Positions 16,032-26,795 are shown, numbered from the stretch's first letter. The stretch is 37,350 nucleotides of DNA from Rhodocyclaceae bacterium (GCA_008933825.1 WBUF01000023.1:1-37350); one strand, 5' to 3'. Notes: generated by a model from the letters alone, not told the origin. A program made the numbers and translations.

Positions 16032-18122
16032 ATGACGACGAAAAATCTGCTCGTCGAACTGTTCGTCGAGGAGCTGCCGCCGAAGGCGCTGAAGAAGCTC
16101 GGGGAATCTTTCGCCGAGGCACTGGCCGCGAGTTTGAAGTCGCAGGGCCTGGCCGATGCCGCCTCGGTAGTGACCCCCTTCGCTTCGCCGCGCCGTCTGG
16201 CCGTCCATGTCACGAACGTCGCCGCGAAGGCGGCCGACAAGCAAGTTCAGCAGAAGCTGATGCCGGTTGCCGTGGCGCTCGATGCGACGGGACAGCCGAC
16301 TCCGGCGCTGATGAAGAAGCTTGCCGCGCTGGGCCATGATGTCGCCGTCCTGCCTGCGCTCAAGCGCCAGCCGGACGGCAAGGCCGAGGCGCTGTTCATG
16401 GATTCGGTGATCAAAGGAATGACATTACGCCTCGGCTTGGGCGTTGCCCTGCTGGAGACGCTAGACAGGCTGCCAATCCCGAAGGTCATGAGTTATCAGC
16501 TTGCCGATGGGTGGGACACAGTGCACTTCGTCCGCCCCGTGCATGGCCTCGTTGCGCTGCATGGAGACGAGGAAGTTGACGTGCAGATGTTTGGCCTTAC
16601 CGCCGACCGCAAGACGCAGGGCCACCGCTTCGAGGCGAAGAGCCCGGTCGTGTCGATCCGCGACGCCGACAGCTACGCGCAGCAGATGGAGAGCGAGGGC
16701 GCGGTGATCCCCGGGTTCGCCGCGCGCCGTGCCGAGATCGAGAAGCAGTTGAAGTCGGCTGCGTCGAAGGAAGGCCTGCTTCCCATCGAGGACGAGGCGC
16801 TGCTCGACGAAGTGACGGCGCTGGTGGAGCGGCCGAACGTGCTGACCTGCCAGTTCGAGAAGGAGTTCCTCGACGTGCCGCAGGAATGCCTGATCCTCAC
16901 CATGAAGGCCAACCAGAAGTACTTCCCGCTGCTGGATGCCGCCGGCAAGCTGACGAACAAGTTCCTCGTCGTCAGCAATATCCGGCCGGCCGATCCCTCC
17001 GCCGTGATCGGCGGCAACGAGCGGGTAGTGCGACCGCGCCTGGCCGATGCCAAGTTCTTCTTCGACCAGGACCGCAGGAAGTCCCTGATGGACCGCATTC
17101 CCGGCCTGGCCAAGGTCGTCTACCACAACAAGCTCGGCACCCAGGGCGAGCGCGTCGAGCGCGTCGCCGCGCTGGCCCGCGCGATCGGCGACAGGCTCGG
17201 CGGCGAGGCGTTGGCGAACCAGGCCGACCGTGCCGCGGTGCTGTCGAAGGCCGACCTGCTCACCGACATGGTCGGCGAGTTTCCCGAGCTGCAGGGCATC
17301 ATGGGCCGCTACTACGCCCTGCACGACGGCGAGCCGGCGGAGATCGCCGACGCCATCGAAGACCACTACAAGCCGCGCTTCGCCGGCGACGAGCTGCCGC
17401 GCGGGCAGGTCGGGCTGTGCGTTGCGCTCGCCGACAAGCTGCAGACGCTGGCCGGCCTGTTCGGCATCGGCCAGCTGCCCACCGGCGACAAGGACCCCTT
17501 CGCCCTGCGCCGCCATGCGCTGGGCGTGATCCGCATGCTGATCGAGCGCGACCTGCCGCTCGACCTCGGCTGGCTGTTCGAGGCCTCCCAAGTGAAGGAC
17601 GCGAAGGTGGCCGCGCAACTCGCCGACTTCATCTACGAGCGATTGGCGGGGAGCCTGCGCGAGCAGGGCTATTCCGCGCTGGAAGTCGACGCCGTGCTCG
17701 GCCCGCGCCCGCAGCAGCTGGGCGATATTCCCAAGCGGCTGGCCGCCGTGCGCGCCTTTGCCGCGCTGCCCGAGGCGGCGAGTCTCGCCGCCGCCAACAA
17801 GCGCGTCGGCAACATCCTGAAAAAAGTCAGTGTCCCTGTGACGGCGAAGACCGATGCGGCGCTGCTGCGGGAGGCGGCGGAAATCGCCCTCCACGCCGCG
17901 CTGGCCGAGGTCAGGCCGAAGGCCGACGCCGCTTTCGAGCAGGGCGACTACGCCGCCTCGCTGCAGACCCTGGCGGCGCTGAAGGGCCCGGTGGACGCCT
18001 TCTTCGACGGCGTCATGGTGAATGTCGACGACGAAGCGCTGCGCGCCAACCGCCTCGGCCTGCTCGCCATCCTCCACGCCGCCATGAACCGCGTCGCCGA
18101 CCTGTCGAAACTGTCAGCATGA
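16032..18122 (+). CDS. glyS: Glycyl-tRNA synthetase beta subunit
   Basis: This 696-residue beta chain has the family length. It shows the N-terminal block LLVELFVEELPPKALKKL, the central LVERPNVLTCQFEKEFLDVPQECLI and MKANQKYFPLLD, the FFFDQDRRKSL segment and a C-terminal anticodon-binding/HD-like part. The beta subunit recognises tRNA-Gly. Its stop overlaps the start of gmhB by four bases. A near copy of the dispersed word (ACTGACTT, without the leading G) lies at 17824-17831. Confidence 0.96.
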   Translation: MTTKNLLVELFVEELPPKALKKLGESFAEALAASLKSQGLADAASVVTPFASPRRLAVHVTNVAAKAADKQVQQKLMPVAVALDATGQPTPALMKKLAALGHDVAVLPALKRQPDGKAEALFMDSVIKGMTLRLGLGVALLETLDRLPIPKVMSYQLADGWDTVHFVRPVHGLVALHGDEEVDVQMFGLTADRKTQGHRFEAKSPVVSIRDADSYAQQMESEGAVIPGFAARRAEIEKQLKSAASKEGLLPIEDEALLDEVTALVERPNVLTCQFEKEFLDVPQECLILTMKANQKYFPLLDAAGKLTNKFLVVSNIRPADPSAVIGGNERVVRPRLADAKFFFDQDRRKSLMDRIPGLAKVVYHNKLGTQGERVERVAALARAIGDRLGGEALANQADRAAVLSKADLLTDMVGEFPELQGIMGRYYALHDGEPAEIADAIEDHYKPRFAGDELPRGQVGLCVALADKLQTLAGLFGIGQLPTGDKDPFALRRHALGVIRMLIERDLPLDLGWLFEASQVKDAKVAAQLADFIYERLAGSLREQGYSALEVDAVLGPRPQQLGDIPKRLAAVRAFAALPEAASLAAANKRVGNILKKVSVPVTAKTDAALLREAAEIALHAALAEVRPKADAAFEQGDYAASLQTLAALKGPVDAFFDGVMVNVDDEALRANRLGLLAILHAAMNRVADLSKLSA
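17824..17831 (-). repeat. Dispersed word, copy 4, partial (ACTGACTT; inside glyS)
   Basis: Minus-strand context GGGACACTGACTTTTTT. It keeps the 8-base core but has C instead of G before it. In the gene's own frame, on the plus strand, it encodes K-K-V-S. Confidence 0.45.
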
Positions 18123-18652
18123 AGCTGGTCATCCTCGACCGCGACGGCGTCATCAACCACGACAGCGACCAGTTCATCAAGTCGCCGGAGGAGTGGCGGC
18201 CGATTTCCGGAAGCCTGGAGGCGATCGCCCGGCTCTCGCAGTGGGGCTACCGCGTGGTGGTGGCGACCAACCAGTCGGGCATCGGCCGCGGCCTGTTCGA
18301 TATGGATGCATTGAATGCCATCCACGACCGGATGATGAAGGCGGTGGCGCTGGCCGGCGGGCGCATCGACTCGATCTTCTTCTGTCCGCATGCGGCGGAT
18401 TCGACCTGTGAGTGCCGCAAGCCGCGTCCGGGCATGCTGCGTGAAATCGCCCAGCGCTACGGCGTGAGCCTTGCGGGGGTGCCGGCGATCGGCGACAGCC
18501 TGCGCGACCTGCAGGCCGCCGTCGCCATGGGTGCGCAGCCGATCCTGGTGCTCACCGGAAAGGGCGCCAGAACCCGCGAACATTCCGACCTGCCGCGCGA
18601 GACGCTGGTGTTCCCCGATTTGGCTGCCGTTGCGGCGCAGATAGCCGCATGA
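18119..18652 (+). CDS. gmhB: D-glycero-beta-D-manno-heptose-1,7-bisphosphate 7-phosphatase GmhB
   Basis: This 177-residue HAD-superfamily phosphatase contributes to the ADP-heptose precursor of lipopolysaccharide. The nucleophile motif is LDRDGVIN (D7, D9), motif II is ATNQSGIGRG, and the zinc-binding loop CPHAADSTCECRKPRPG (C89, H91, C97, C99) is characteristic of GmhB and separates it from other HAD phosphatases. The closing GDSLRDLQAA carries the final acidic motif. The start overlaps glyS as ATGA-type coupling, and the stop overlaps plsC. Confidence 0.95.
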   Translation: MKLVILDRDGVINHDSDQFIKSPEEWRPISGSLEAIARLSQWGYRVVVATNQSGIGRGLFDMDALNAIHDRMMKAVALAGGRIDSIFFCPHAADSTCECRKPRPGMLREIAQRYGVSLAGVPAIGDSLRDLQAAVAMGAQPILVLTGKGARTREHSDLPRETLVFPDLAAVAAQIAA

Positions 18653-19416
18653 GCCAGGCGTCCAAACCGACCCTGTCGATTATCCTGCGCTCCGCCTTCT
18701 TCATGGCGCTGCTGGTCGTGATCACGCCGCCTTATGCGCTCGGCGTGATGCTCTGCTTTCCGCTGCCGCACCGCTGGCGCCGCCGTTCCGTGGTGCCCTG
18801 GGTCGCCATGGCGACCTGGCTGATCCGGCACGTGCTGGGCATCGACTATCGCGTGCTGGGCCGCGAGAACATTCCCGGCCGGCCCTCGGTCATTCTCGCC
18901 AAGCACCAGTCCGCCTGGGAAACCATCGTGCTGCAGATGATCTTCCCGTGGACCCTGTTCGTCTGGAAAAAGGAGCTGAAGATGCTGCCTTTCTTCGGCT
19001 GGGCGCTGGCCGCCACGCCGATGATCTCGGTGGACCGCGGCGCCGGCAAGGCGGCGCTGCAGCAGCTGGTCGACCAGGGGCGGCTGCGTCTCGGCCAGGG
19101 CTACTGGGTGATCATCTTTCCCGAAGGCACGCGCACCCCGGTCGGCACCCATCGCCGCTACAAGGTCGGCGGCGCGCATCTGGCAGTCGAAACCGGCGCA
19201 CCGGTGGTGCCCGTGGCGCTCAACTCGGGGGAGTTCTGGAGCCGCCAGGCCTTCATCAAATATCCCGGAACGGTGACGGTGAGCATCGGTCCGACCATTG
19301 ACCCGACCGGCCTCTCGGCGGAAGATGTAAATGCGCGCGCCGAAGCCTGGATGGAGGCCGAGATGCGTCGCATCAGCCCCCGCAAATACGATGCAGAGCG
19401 AAAAAAGCCAGCTTGA
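18649..19416 (+). CDS. plsC: 1-acyl-sn-glycerol-3-phosphate acyltransferase
   Basis: This 255-residue membrane acyltransferase converts lysophosphatidic acid to phosphatidic acid. An N-terminal hydrophobic segment (about 10-40) precedes the acyltransferase motifs: KHQSAWE (H86, with E91 in place of the usual Asp of the HX4D motif), FFGWALAATPMISVDR and FPEGTRT (157-163), then VVPVALNSG. The HX4E form is one I associate with a proteobacterial subgroup, so activity is expected. The ATG overlaps the gmhB stop. The C-terminal residues are basic (RKYDAERKKPA). Confidence 0.93.
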   Translation: MSQASKPTLSIILRSAFFMALLVVITPPYALGVMLCFPLPHRWRRRSVVPWVAMATWLIRHVLGIDYRVLGRENIPGRPSVILAKHQSAWETIVLQMIFPWTLFVWKKELKMLPFFGWALAATPMISVDRGAGKAALQQLVDQGRLRLGQGYWVIIFPEGTRTPVGTHRRYKVGGAHLAVETGAPVVPVALNSGEFWSRQAFIKYPGTVTVSIGPTIDPTGLSAEDVNARAEAWMEAEMRRISPRKYDAERKKPA

Positions 19417-19900
19417 ACTGCCGCTTGGCCGGCACCCGGCTCCCCGTCGCCGGCCGCGCAAGACCGTGCCGGCACAGGCGTGGCGCGATGCGGCAACCAT
19501 GCCCTTTCTCGGTCGCAGCGTGATCCTGCGACTGGACGGGGCGCGCAGCCGCGCCGAGCGCGCCGGCGATATCCTCTTCCTGCCCTTGCCGCCGGAAGCA
19601 GGCGAGGGGCAGATTCGCGACCGCGCCGAGGGCTGGCTGCAAGGGGAGGCGCGCCGCCTGCTCGGCGAGCGCCTGGCGCTGTGTGCGCAGCGCCTCGGCC
19701 TGCCGGCGCCAGTCTGGCAACTGGCCTTTACCGCCGGCATGACGGTCGAGGTGGATGCCGCCGGGCGTTTCCGTCTGCCCTGGCGCCTGGCGCAGCTGGC
19801 GCCGGAGGACATCGACCGGCGGCTGCGCCGCCAACTCGAACCCATGCAGCTGCGCGCCGGCGCGCGCGACATCTGGGATGCTGCGGCTCTTCCAGCTTGA
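19391..19900 (+). CDS. Degenerate YgjP/DUF45-like protein lacking the metal site, with N-terminal QLELPL motif
   Basis: This is a 169-residue protein from the ATG at 19391, overlapping plsC by 26 bases; an upstream ATG at 19331 would overlap more. Residues 7-12 are QLELPL, followed by a basic Pro-rich linker. The remaining part aligns by eye with the second half of the next gene product: PFLGRSVILRLDGARSR with [18 protein letters not shown], and FRLPWRLAQLAPEDIDRRL with [19 protein letters not shown]. Where the neighbour has HEMAH this protein has RRQLE, so a zinc-peptidase activity is not expected. It appears to be a diverged tandem paralogue. Its stop overlaps the next gene by 23 bases. Confidence 0.7.
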   Translation: MQSEKSQLELPLGRHPAPRRRPRKTVPAQAWRDAATMPFLGRSVILRLDGARSRAERAGDILFLPLPPEAGEGQIRDRAEGWLQGEARRLLGERLALCAQRLGLPAPVWQLAFTAGMTVEVDAAGRFRLPWRLAQLAPEDIDRRLRRQLEPMQLRAGARDIWDAAALPA

Positions 19901-20630
19901 GCTGCCGCTGTTCCGCCGCACCGCCCCGCCGGCGGAGCAAACCCGCCACATCCTGCTCGGCACGCGCATCGTCGATTACCGGCTGATCCGCTCCAGCCGG
20001 CGCCGCCTCGGCATGACCATCGACCAGCGCGGGCTGCGCGTCGGCGCCTCCCCGCGCACTTCCCTGGCCGAGATCGAGCGCTTCCTGCGCCACAATGCCG
20101 CCTGGGTGCTGAAGAAGCTCGACGAGTGGCACGGCCACGGCCAGGTGCGCCACCTGGCGATTTGCGATGGTGCACGCATTCCTGTTCTCGGCGAGGAGTG
20201 CGTGGTGCGCATCGAGCCGGGGGCCAATCGCGTCCGGTGGGGCGACCGCTGCCTCATCCTCCAGGCGCGGCCCGACGCCGACCTGCGCCTGCTGGCGCGC
20301 CGCGCCCTGCGCGAACGCGCGCTAGACGTGTTTCGGGAACATGCGGCGCACCATGCCGAAACGCTGCGGCGGCCGCTGCCGCGCATTGCATTGTCGAATG
20401 CGCAGACGCGCTGGGGCAGCTGCAGCGAGCAAACCGGGATTCGGCTGTCCTGGCGGCTGGTCCATGCGCCGCCGCGGCTCATCGACTACGTCGTGGCGCA
20501 CGAGATGGCGCATCTGGTCGAGATGAACCACTCGACGCGGTTCTGGAAGGTCGTCGAGCGGCTCTGTCCCGACCACCGGGCGGCGCGAGAAGAGCTGCGG
20601 CGCCTGGCGGCGACCTGTCCGCACATCTAG
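19878..20630 (+). CDS. YgjP/DUF45-family (M48-like) metal-dependent hydrolase
   Basis: This 250-residue protein has the YgjP-like metallopeptidase fold. The core shows [37 protein letters not shown] blocks: the WGSC motif, then the zinc motif HEMAH in [19 protein letters not shown], where the third ligand is expected at MNHS. YgjP-like proteins have been described both as putative zinc peptidases and as nucleotide-processing enzymes, so the substrate is open. Residues 6-12 are QLELPLF, a motif it shares with the preceding protein. The start ATG lies inside the preceding gene. Confidence 0.85.
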   Translation: MLRLFQLELPLFRRTAPPAEQTRHILLGTRIVDYRLIRSSRRRLGMTIDQRGLRVGASPRTSLAEIERFLRHNAAWVLKKLDEWHGHGQVRHLAICDGARIPVLGEECVVRIEPGANRVRWGDRCLILQARPDADLRLLARRALRERALDVFREHAAHHAETLRRPLPRIALSNAQTRWGSCSEQTGIRLSWRLVHAPPRLIDYVVAHEMAHLVEMNHSTRFWKVVERLCPDHRAAREELRRLAATCPHI

Positions 20631-20643
20631 GAAAGGAAGGATC

Positions 20644-21033
20644 ATGCGCATCCTGCACACCATGCTGCGTGTCGGCGACCTCGACCGCTCGATCGGGTTC
20701 TACACCGAGGTGCTCGGCATGCGCCTGCTGCGCCGCGCCGATTTTTCGGAGGGAAAATTCACCCTGGCTTTCGTCGGCTTCCAGGACGAGCGCGACGGCG
20801 CCGTGCTGGAACTGACGTTCAACTGGGGCGTGGACAAGTACGACCCCGGCACGGGCTATGGGCACATTGCGCTGGAAGTCGATGATGCCTACGCCGCCTG
20901 TGCCGAGATCAGGCGCCGCGGCGGCACGGTGACGCGCGAAGCCGGCCCGATGAAGCACGGCAGCACGGTCATTGCCTTCGTGCGGGATCCGGACGGCTAC
21001 ATGATCGAGCTGATCCAGAAGAAATCGGCCTAG
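20644..21033 (+). CDS. gloA: Lactoylglutathione lyase (glyoxalase I)
   Basis: This 129-residue enzyme isomerises the methylglyoxal-glutathione hemithioacetal to S-lactoylglutathione. The metal ligands H5, E56, H74 and E122 occupy the same positions as in E. coli GlxI, and the signatures [20 protein letters not shown] and [10 protein letters not shown] are present. The short form without insertions suggests the nickel/cobalt-type bacterial enzyme. The ribosome-binding site AAGGAAGG is strong. The stop overlaps that of the convergent acyltransferase gene by four bases. Confidence 0.96.
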   Translation: MRILHTMLRVGDLDRSIGFYTEVLGMRLLRRADFSEGKFTLAFVGFQDERDGAVLELTFNWGVDKYDPGTGYGHIALEVDDAYAACAEIRRRGGTVTREAGPMKHGSTVIAFVRDPDGYMIELIQKKSA

Positions 21034-22046
21034 ACCGGCCGGGGCGCGCGCGCCAGCCAACGGCCAGCCGGTATTTCGACAAGACGGTGGAACAACGCGC
21101 CCGCCAGCAGGCTCAGGCCCCAGGCGAGCAGCAGGCCGATGGCATTTATCGCCGGATCGGCAGGCCACCAGCGACCGAAGGCAGCGTTGACGACCAGGCA
21201 TACCGGGTAATGCACCAGAAAGAGTGAATAGGAAATGCCGCCGAGAAAATTCAGCGGCCGTTTTGCCGCGAACGGCAGCGGCAGGCGCCCGAAAGTCAGT
21301 CCCAGCAGGACGGCGGTGGCGAACGCCACGGCAATGCGGCTGCGGAAGTCGAGCGCCAGGGCGAGGATGACCACTCCGCCCATCAGGGCGAGGATGCCGG
21401 GGGCGCGCCTGCTTGCCGCGGCCCAGAACGCCAGCGCCCCCATGCCGTAGGCCGCGAAGAAATACAGTCCCCACGCATCCCAGGCGGGAAGGCGGTTGAA
21501 ATGGAAGAGTGAGACGGCGGCGAGCGCGGCGACCAGCGCCATCGTCCAGCGCCCCGACAGCCAGAACAGGATGATCAGCAGGGCGTGCAGCTGGAAGTCG
21601 ATGGCCACGTACCAGACGCCGGCCGACAGCGCCTCGAAGCCGAGCAGATCCTGCAGCAGGAAAAGGTGCGCCGCCAGCTGGGCCAGAGAGGCGGGGGCGG
21701 GAGTCGAGGGCTGCGGAAACCAGGCCCTCGCGACGGCGGCGCAGGCGAGCGCCAGGACGAGGGCCGCCGCGAGTGGAATCGCCAGCCTGCCATAGCGCAG
21801 CCAGACGAGCTTCAGGGACTGCCCCGACGTGCGACTGCGCCGCGCGGCCAGCGCCCGCGCGGCGAGAAATCCGCCGACGACCAGAAATACCTGCACGGCC
21901 AGCCGGCCATGCCGCGCCAGCCCGTCGATCAGGGCCGGCGCCAGTTCGCGCACCGCGTCCGACATCGGACCGTAGACAGCCAGATGGTGCAGCACGATGA
22001 GTTGCGCGGCGAGCGCCCTTAGCAAGTCGATGAACGGCAGGTGCAA
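21030..22046 (-). CDS. Acyltransferase family 3 membrane protein
   Basis: This integral membrane protein of about 338 residues belongs to the acyltransferase-3 (OafA/NodX-like) family, which O-acylates surface sugars. The N-terminus [24 protein letters not shown] carries the family's D/R/H pattern. Further helices follow throughout, including [16 protein letters not shown] near the C-terminus. I place the start at the TTG at 22046, preceded by AAGGGG. The open frame continues upstream into tRNA-Ile2, which cannot be coding, so the first in-frame ATG (22100) is rejected. Copy 5 of the GACTGACTT word lies inside. The target sugar is unknown; no polysaccharide cluster surrounds it. Confidence 0.85.
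   Translation of the reverse strand: MHLPFIDLLRALAAQLIVLHHLAVYGPMSDAVRELAPALIDGLARHGRLAVQVFLVVGGFLAARALAARRSRTSGQSLKLVWLRYGRLAIPLAAALVLALACAAVARAWFPQPSTPAPASLAQLAAHLFLLQDLLGFEALSAGVWYVAIDFQLHALLIILFWLSGRWTMALVAALAAVSLFHFNRLPAWDAWGLYFFAAYGMGALAFWAAASRRAPGILALMGGVVILALALDFRSRIAVAFATAVLLGLTFGRLPLPFAAKRPLNFLGGISYSLFLVHYPVCLVVNAAFGRWWPADPAINAIGLLLAWGLSLLAGALFHRLVEIPAGRWLARAPRPV
21293..21301 (-). repeat. Dispersed GACTGACTT word, copy 5 (inside acyltransferase gene)
   Basis: Minus-strand context GGGACTGACTTTCGGG, encoding G-L-T-F in frame. Confidence 0.6.
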
Positions 22047-22070
22047 GGGCTGCCCCTTGTCGTTGTCGGT

Positions 22071-22146
<76 letters not shown>

Positions 22147-22164
22147 TGCTGTGCGGCGATGCTG

Positions 22165-22188
22165 AAACGGCAGCCGCGGCTGCCGTTT
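22165..22188 (-). terminator. Hairpin between rpoD and tRNA-Ile2
   Basis: AACGGCAGC-CGCG-GCTGCCGTT forms a 9-base-pair stem eight bases past the rpoD stop. On the minus strand only TTT follows, so partial termination or a processing stem that separates the mRNA from the tRNA are both possible. Confidence 0.55.
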
Positions 22189-22194
22189 TCCTGT

Positions 22195-24369
<2,175 letters not shown>

Positions 24370-24409
24370 GTTGTTCCTCAGTGTGCCCGGCATGCGGGGA
24401 AAACCGATA

Positions 24410-24418
24410 ATTATATCA
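24410..24418 (-). promoter_or_regulatory. Extended -10 promoter directly upstream of rpoD
   Basis: On the minus strand TGATATAAT is a perfect extended -10 element (TGnTATAAT) in an A+T-rich gap between dnaG and rpoD. There is no good -35 box, which extended -10 promoters do not need. It would allow rpoD transcription independent of rpsU. Confidence 0.65.
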
Positions 24419-24423
24419 AAAAA

Positions 24424-26172
24424 TCAAGCCAGAGTTGCTGGTTTAACTGCCTGTTTCTGCGCCAGTAATTGCTGAAGCCGGCGCACTTCCTCAGGGGCCA
24501 GCCCGACACTCTTGTTCTTTGCATTGAGGGCGTCGATTTCGCTGCGTATGCTCGCCTGGCGCAGGCGCTCGACGGTATCGGCAAACACCGCCTCGATGGA
24601 TTCTGCGTCGTATTCCTGCTCGACGAGTTCCCGGAGGATTTCCGAAATCAGCCCCTCGTGCAGGGTGCCGCGGAAGTGCTCCAGCACCATGCCGAAGCCT
24701 TCCCCGGCAAGGGCGCCGTCGGCGACGGCCGCGATGAGCGCGTCGAGGGTTTCGGTTTCGGCATATCCGCCCGGAACCAGGTCGGCCGGCAGGCGCGCCG
24801 CCAGGGCCGGCTGCTGTACGATCAGGCGCAGCAGCTTACGGGCGAGCGGGGAGGGCGCCCCGCGTGGGGAGCGCGCCGGTGCCGCCTTGCGCACCACTGC
24901 CGGCAGCTCGCAGAGCGACTCGACCTCGGCCTGGGAGAATCCGCTCGCCAGGGCCAGCTGCTTGACGAGTTGCAGGCGCAGCAGCGGCGCCTGCAGGCGG
25001 CCGAGCAGCGGCTTGGCGGCATGCACCAGCTGCGACCGCCCTTCGGCCGCGGCCAGCTCCTTGCCGGCCTTCAGTTCCTGCATGAGGAAGTCGGTGAGCG
25101 GCATGGCCTGCCGCGCCAGTTTGCGAAAGGCCTCGGCGCCGTGGGCGCGCACGTAGCTGTCCGGATCGTCTTCAGGCGGCAGGAACAGGAAGGCAACCGT
25201 CTTGTTGTCGGCGACCTGTTCCAGGCTGGCCTCCAGGGCGCGGGCGGCGGCCTTGCGACCGGCGTTGTCGCCGTCGAAGCAGAAGATGACGCGGTCGGCC
25301 TGGCGCAGCAGCTTGTGCACGTGAGTCGGCGTGGTGGCGGTGCCGAGCGTCGCCACGGCGTTCGCGATGCCGTGCTGGGCCAGCGCCACCACGTCCATGT
25401 AGCCCTCGACGACGATGATGCAATCCTCGTCGCGGATGGCAGCGCGCGCCTGCAACAGGCCATACAGTTCGCGCCCCTTTTCGAACAGCGGCGTCTCCGG
25501 CGAGTTGAGATACTTGGGTTCTCCCTGGCCGATGACGCGGCCGCCGAAGCCGATGACGTTTCCCCTGCTGTCCAGGATCGGGAACATGATGCGGTCGCGG
25601 AAGCGGTCGTAGCGCTTGCCCGAGTCGCCTTCGATGACCAGGCCGCAGTCGACCAAAGCCTTGTCCTGGTAGTTGTCGAAGACCTCGGCAAGGCTCTGCC
25701 AGCCTTCGGGCGCATAGCCCAGGCCGAATCGCGCGGCGATCTCGCCGGTGAGGCCGCGGCCCTTGAGATAGCCCACGGCCTTTGCGCCGGCCTTGAGTTG
25801 TTCCCTGTAGAACTTCGCCGCGCGAGCCATGAATTCGGTGAGCGGCGCGGCCTCTGGCCTCCGTCCCCTGTCCTCCGTCTTCTGAAACGGCACCTGCATG
25901 CCGATTTTTCCGGCCAGGTCCTCCACGGCCTCGACAAACCCGAGGCCCGAATATTCCATGATGAAGCCGATGGCGCTGCCGTGCGCGCCGCAGCCGAAGC
26001 AGTGGTAGAACTGCTTGCTCGGACTGACCGAAAACGAAGGGGTCTTTTCGCTGTGGAAGGGGCAGCAGGCGACGTAGTTGGCACCCGCCTTTTTCAGGGG
26101 CAGGTAGCGCTCGATGACGTCGACGATGTCGCTCCGCGCGAGGAGTTCCTGGATGAAGGATTCTGGGATCAC
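24424..26172 (-). CDS. dnaG: DNA primase DnaG
   Basis: This primase has about 582 residues. The N-terminal zinc-binding domain holds the CHC2 motif (CPFHSEKTPSF...FYHCFGCGAHG). The TOPRIM catalytic core follows, with VEGYMDVVALAQHG and the acidic FCFDGDNAGRKAA segment, and a C-terminal helicase-binding domain. It synthesises RNA primers for replication. I choose the GTG at 26172 because homologues begin MIPESFIQELL; a TTG two codons earlier (26178), with GAG five bases upstream, is the alternative. It is the third gene of the macromolecular synthesis operon. Confidence 0.96.
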   Translation of the reverse strand: MIPESFIQELLARSDIVDVIERYLPLKKAGANYVACCPFHSEKTPSFSVSPSKQFYHCFGCGAHGSAIGFIMEYSGLGFVEAVEDLAGKIGMQVPFQKTEDRGRRPEAAPLTEFMARAAKFYREQLKAGAKAVGYLKGRGLTGEIAARFGLGYAPEGWQSLAEVFDNYQDKALVDCGLVIEGDSGKRYDRFRDRIMFPILDSRGNVIGFGGRVIGQGEPKYLNSPETPLFEKGRELYGLLQARAAIRDEDCIIVVEGYMDVVALAQHGIANAVATLGTATTPTHVHKLLRQADRVIFCFDGDNAGRKAAARALEASLEQVADNKTVAFLFLPPEDDPDSYVRAHGAEAFRKLARQAMPLTDFLMQELKAGKELAAAEGRSQLVHAAKPLLGRLQAPLLRLQLVKQLALASGFSQAEVESLCELPAVVRKAAPARSPRGAPSPLARKLLRLIVQQPALAARLPADLVPGGYAETETLDALIAAVADGALAGEGFGMVLEHFRGTLHEGLISEILRELVEQEYDAESIEAVFADTVERLRQASIRSEIDALNAKNKSVGLAPEEVRRLQQLLAQKQAVKPATLA

Positions 26173-26257
26173 GCTCAACTTGTCTCGGGGAACGGGCGCC
26201 GCCGCCTCCCGGCCTTCAACCCATTATAGGAAAGGCCGCCGGATTTGCCGGCGGAAT

Positions 26258-26704
26258 TTACTTTGCCAGCGCGGCCCTGACCAGACCGGAGACCTGGCTC
26301 ATGTCGGCGCGGCCGGCGAGCTTCGGCTTGAGCATGGCCATCACCTTGCCCATGTCCTGCGGGCCGCTGGCGCCGCTCGCGGCGACGGCCTCGGCCACGG
26401 CAGCCTGGATTTCGGCTGCCGAGAGCGCCTGGGGCATATAGGCACAGAGCACTGCCACCTCGAACTTTTCGGCGTCGACCAGATCCTGCCGGCCGGCCTT
26501 CTCGAACTGGGCGATCGAGTCGCGGCGCTGCTTGAGCATCCTGTCGATGACGGCGAGCACCGCAGCATCGTCGAGTTCGATGCGCTCGTCGACTTCCTTC
26601 TGCTTGATGGCGGCCAGCAGCAGGCGGATGGCGCCCAGGCGCGCGCTTTCGCGCGCCTTCATGGCCGTTTTCATGTCCTCATTGACTCTGGTCTTAAGGT
26701 TCAT
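26258..26704 (-). CDS. yqeY: GatB/YqeY-domain protein
   Basis: This 148-residue protein is a stand-alone YqeY, homologous to the tail domain of the amidotransferase subunit GatB. The family segments LKTRVNEDMKTAMKARES, LGAIRLLLAAIKQKEVDER and GKVMAMLKPKLAGRADMSQVSGLVR are clear. The ATG at 26704 follows a GGGGGG site. Its role is not settled; the frequent position between rpsU and dnaG suggests a link to translation or tRNA-dependent amidation. Nested hairpins separate it from rpsU. Confidence 0.93.
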   Translation of the reverse strand: MNLKTRVNEDMKTAMKARESARLGAIRLLLAAIKQKEVDERIELDDAAVLAVIDRMLKQRRDSIAQFEKAGRQDLVDAEKFEVAVLCAYMPQALSAAEIQAAVAEAVAASGASGPQDMGKVMAMLKPKLAGRADMSQVSGLVRAALAK

Positions 26705-26723
26705 GGCACCCCCCAAATGCGAA

Positions 26724-26764
26724 AGCCACGGATCGCACGGAGGGATTCCGTGCTGGCCGTGGCT
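26724..26764 (-). terminator. Nested hairpin between rpsU and yqeY, probable attenuator
   Basis: The outer stem AGCCACGG/CCGTGGCT encloses an inner stem GCACGGA/TCCGTGC with a five-base loop. On the minus strand only TTT follows, so it may be a partial terminator or an RNase-processing site that leaves rpsU mRNA more abundant than the primase and sigma mRNAs. Confidence 0.55.
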
Positions 26765-26775
26765 GCTTGCGGCAG

Positions 26776-26793
26776 GCAGTCCGGACGGACTGC
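26776..26793 (-). terminator. Short hairpin immediately after the rpsU stop codon
   Basis: GCAGTCC-GTCC-GGACTGC (minus strand) starts two bases after the rpsU stop. It has no T-tract. It may protect the 3' end of rpsU mRNA together with the following nested hairpin. Confidence 0.45.
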
Positions 26794-26795
26794 GC

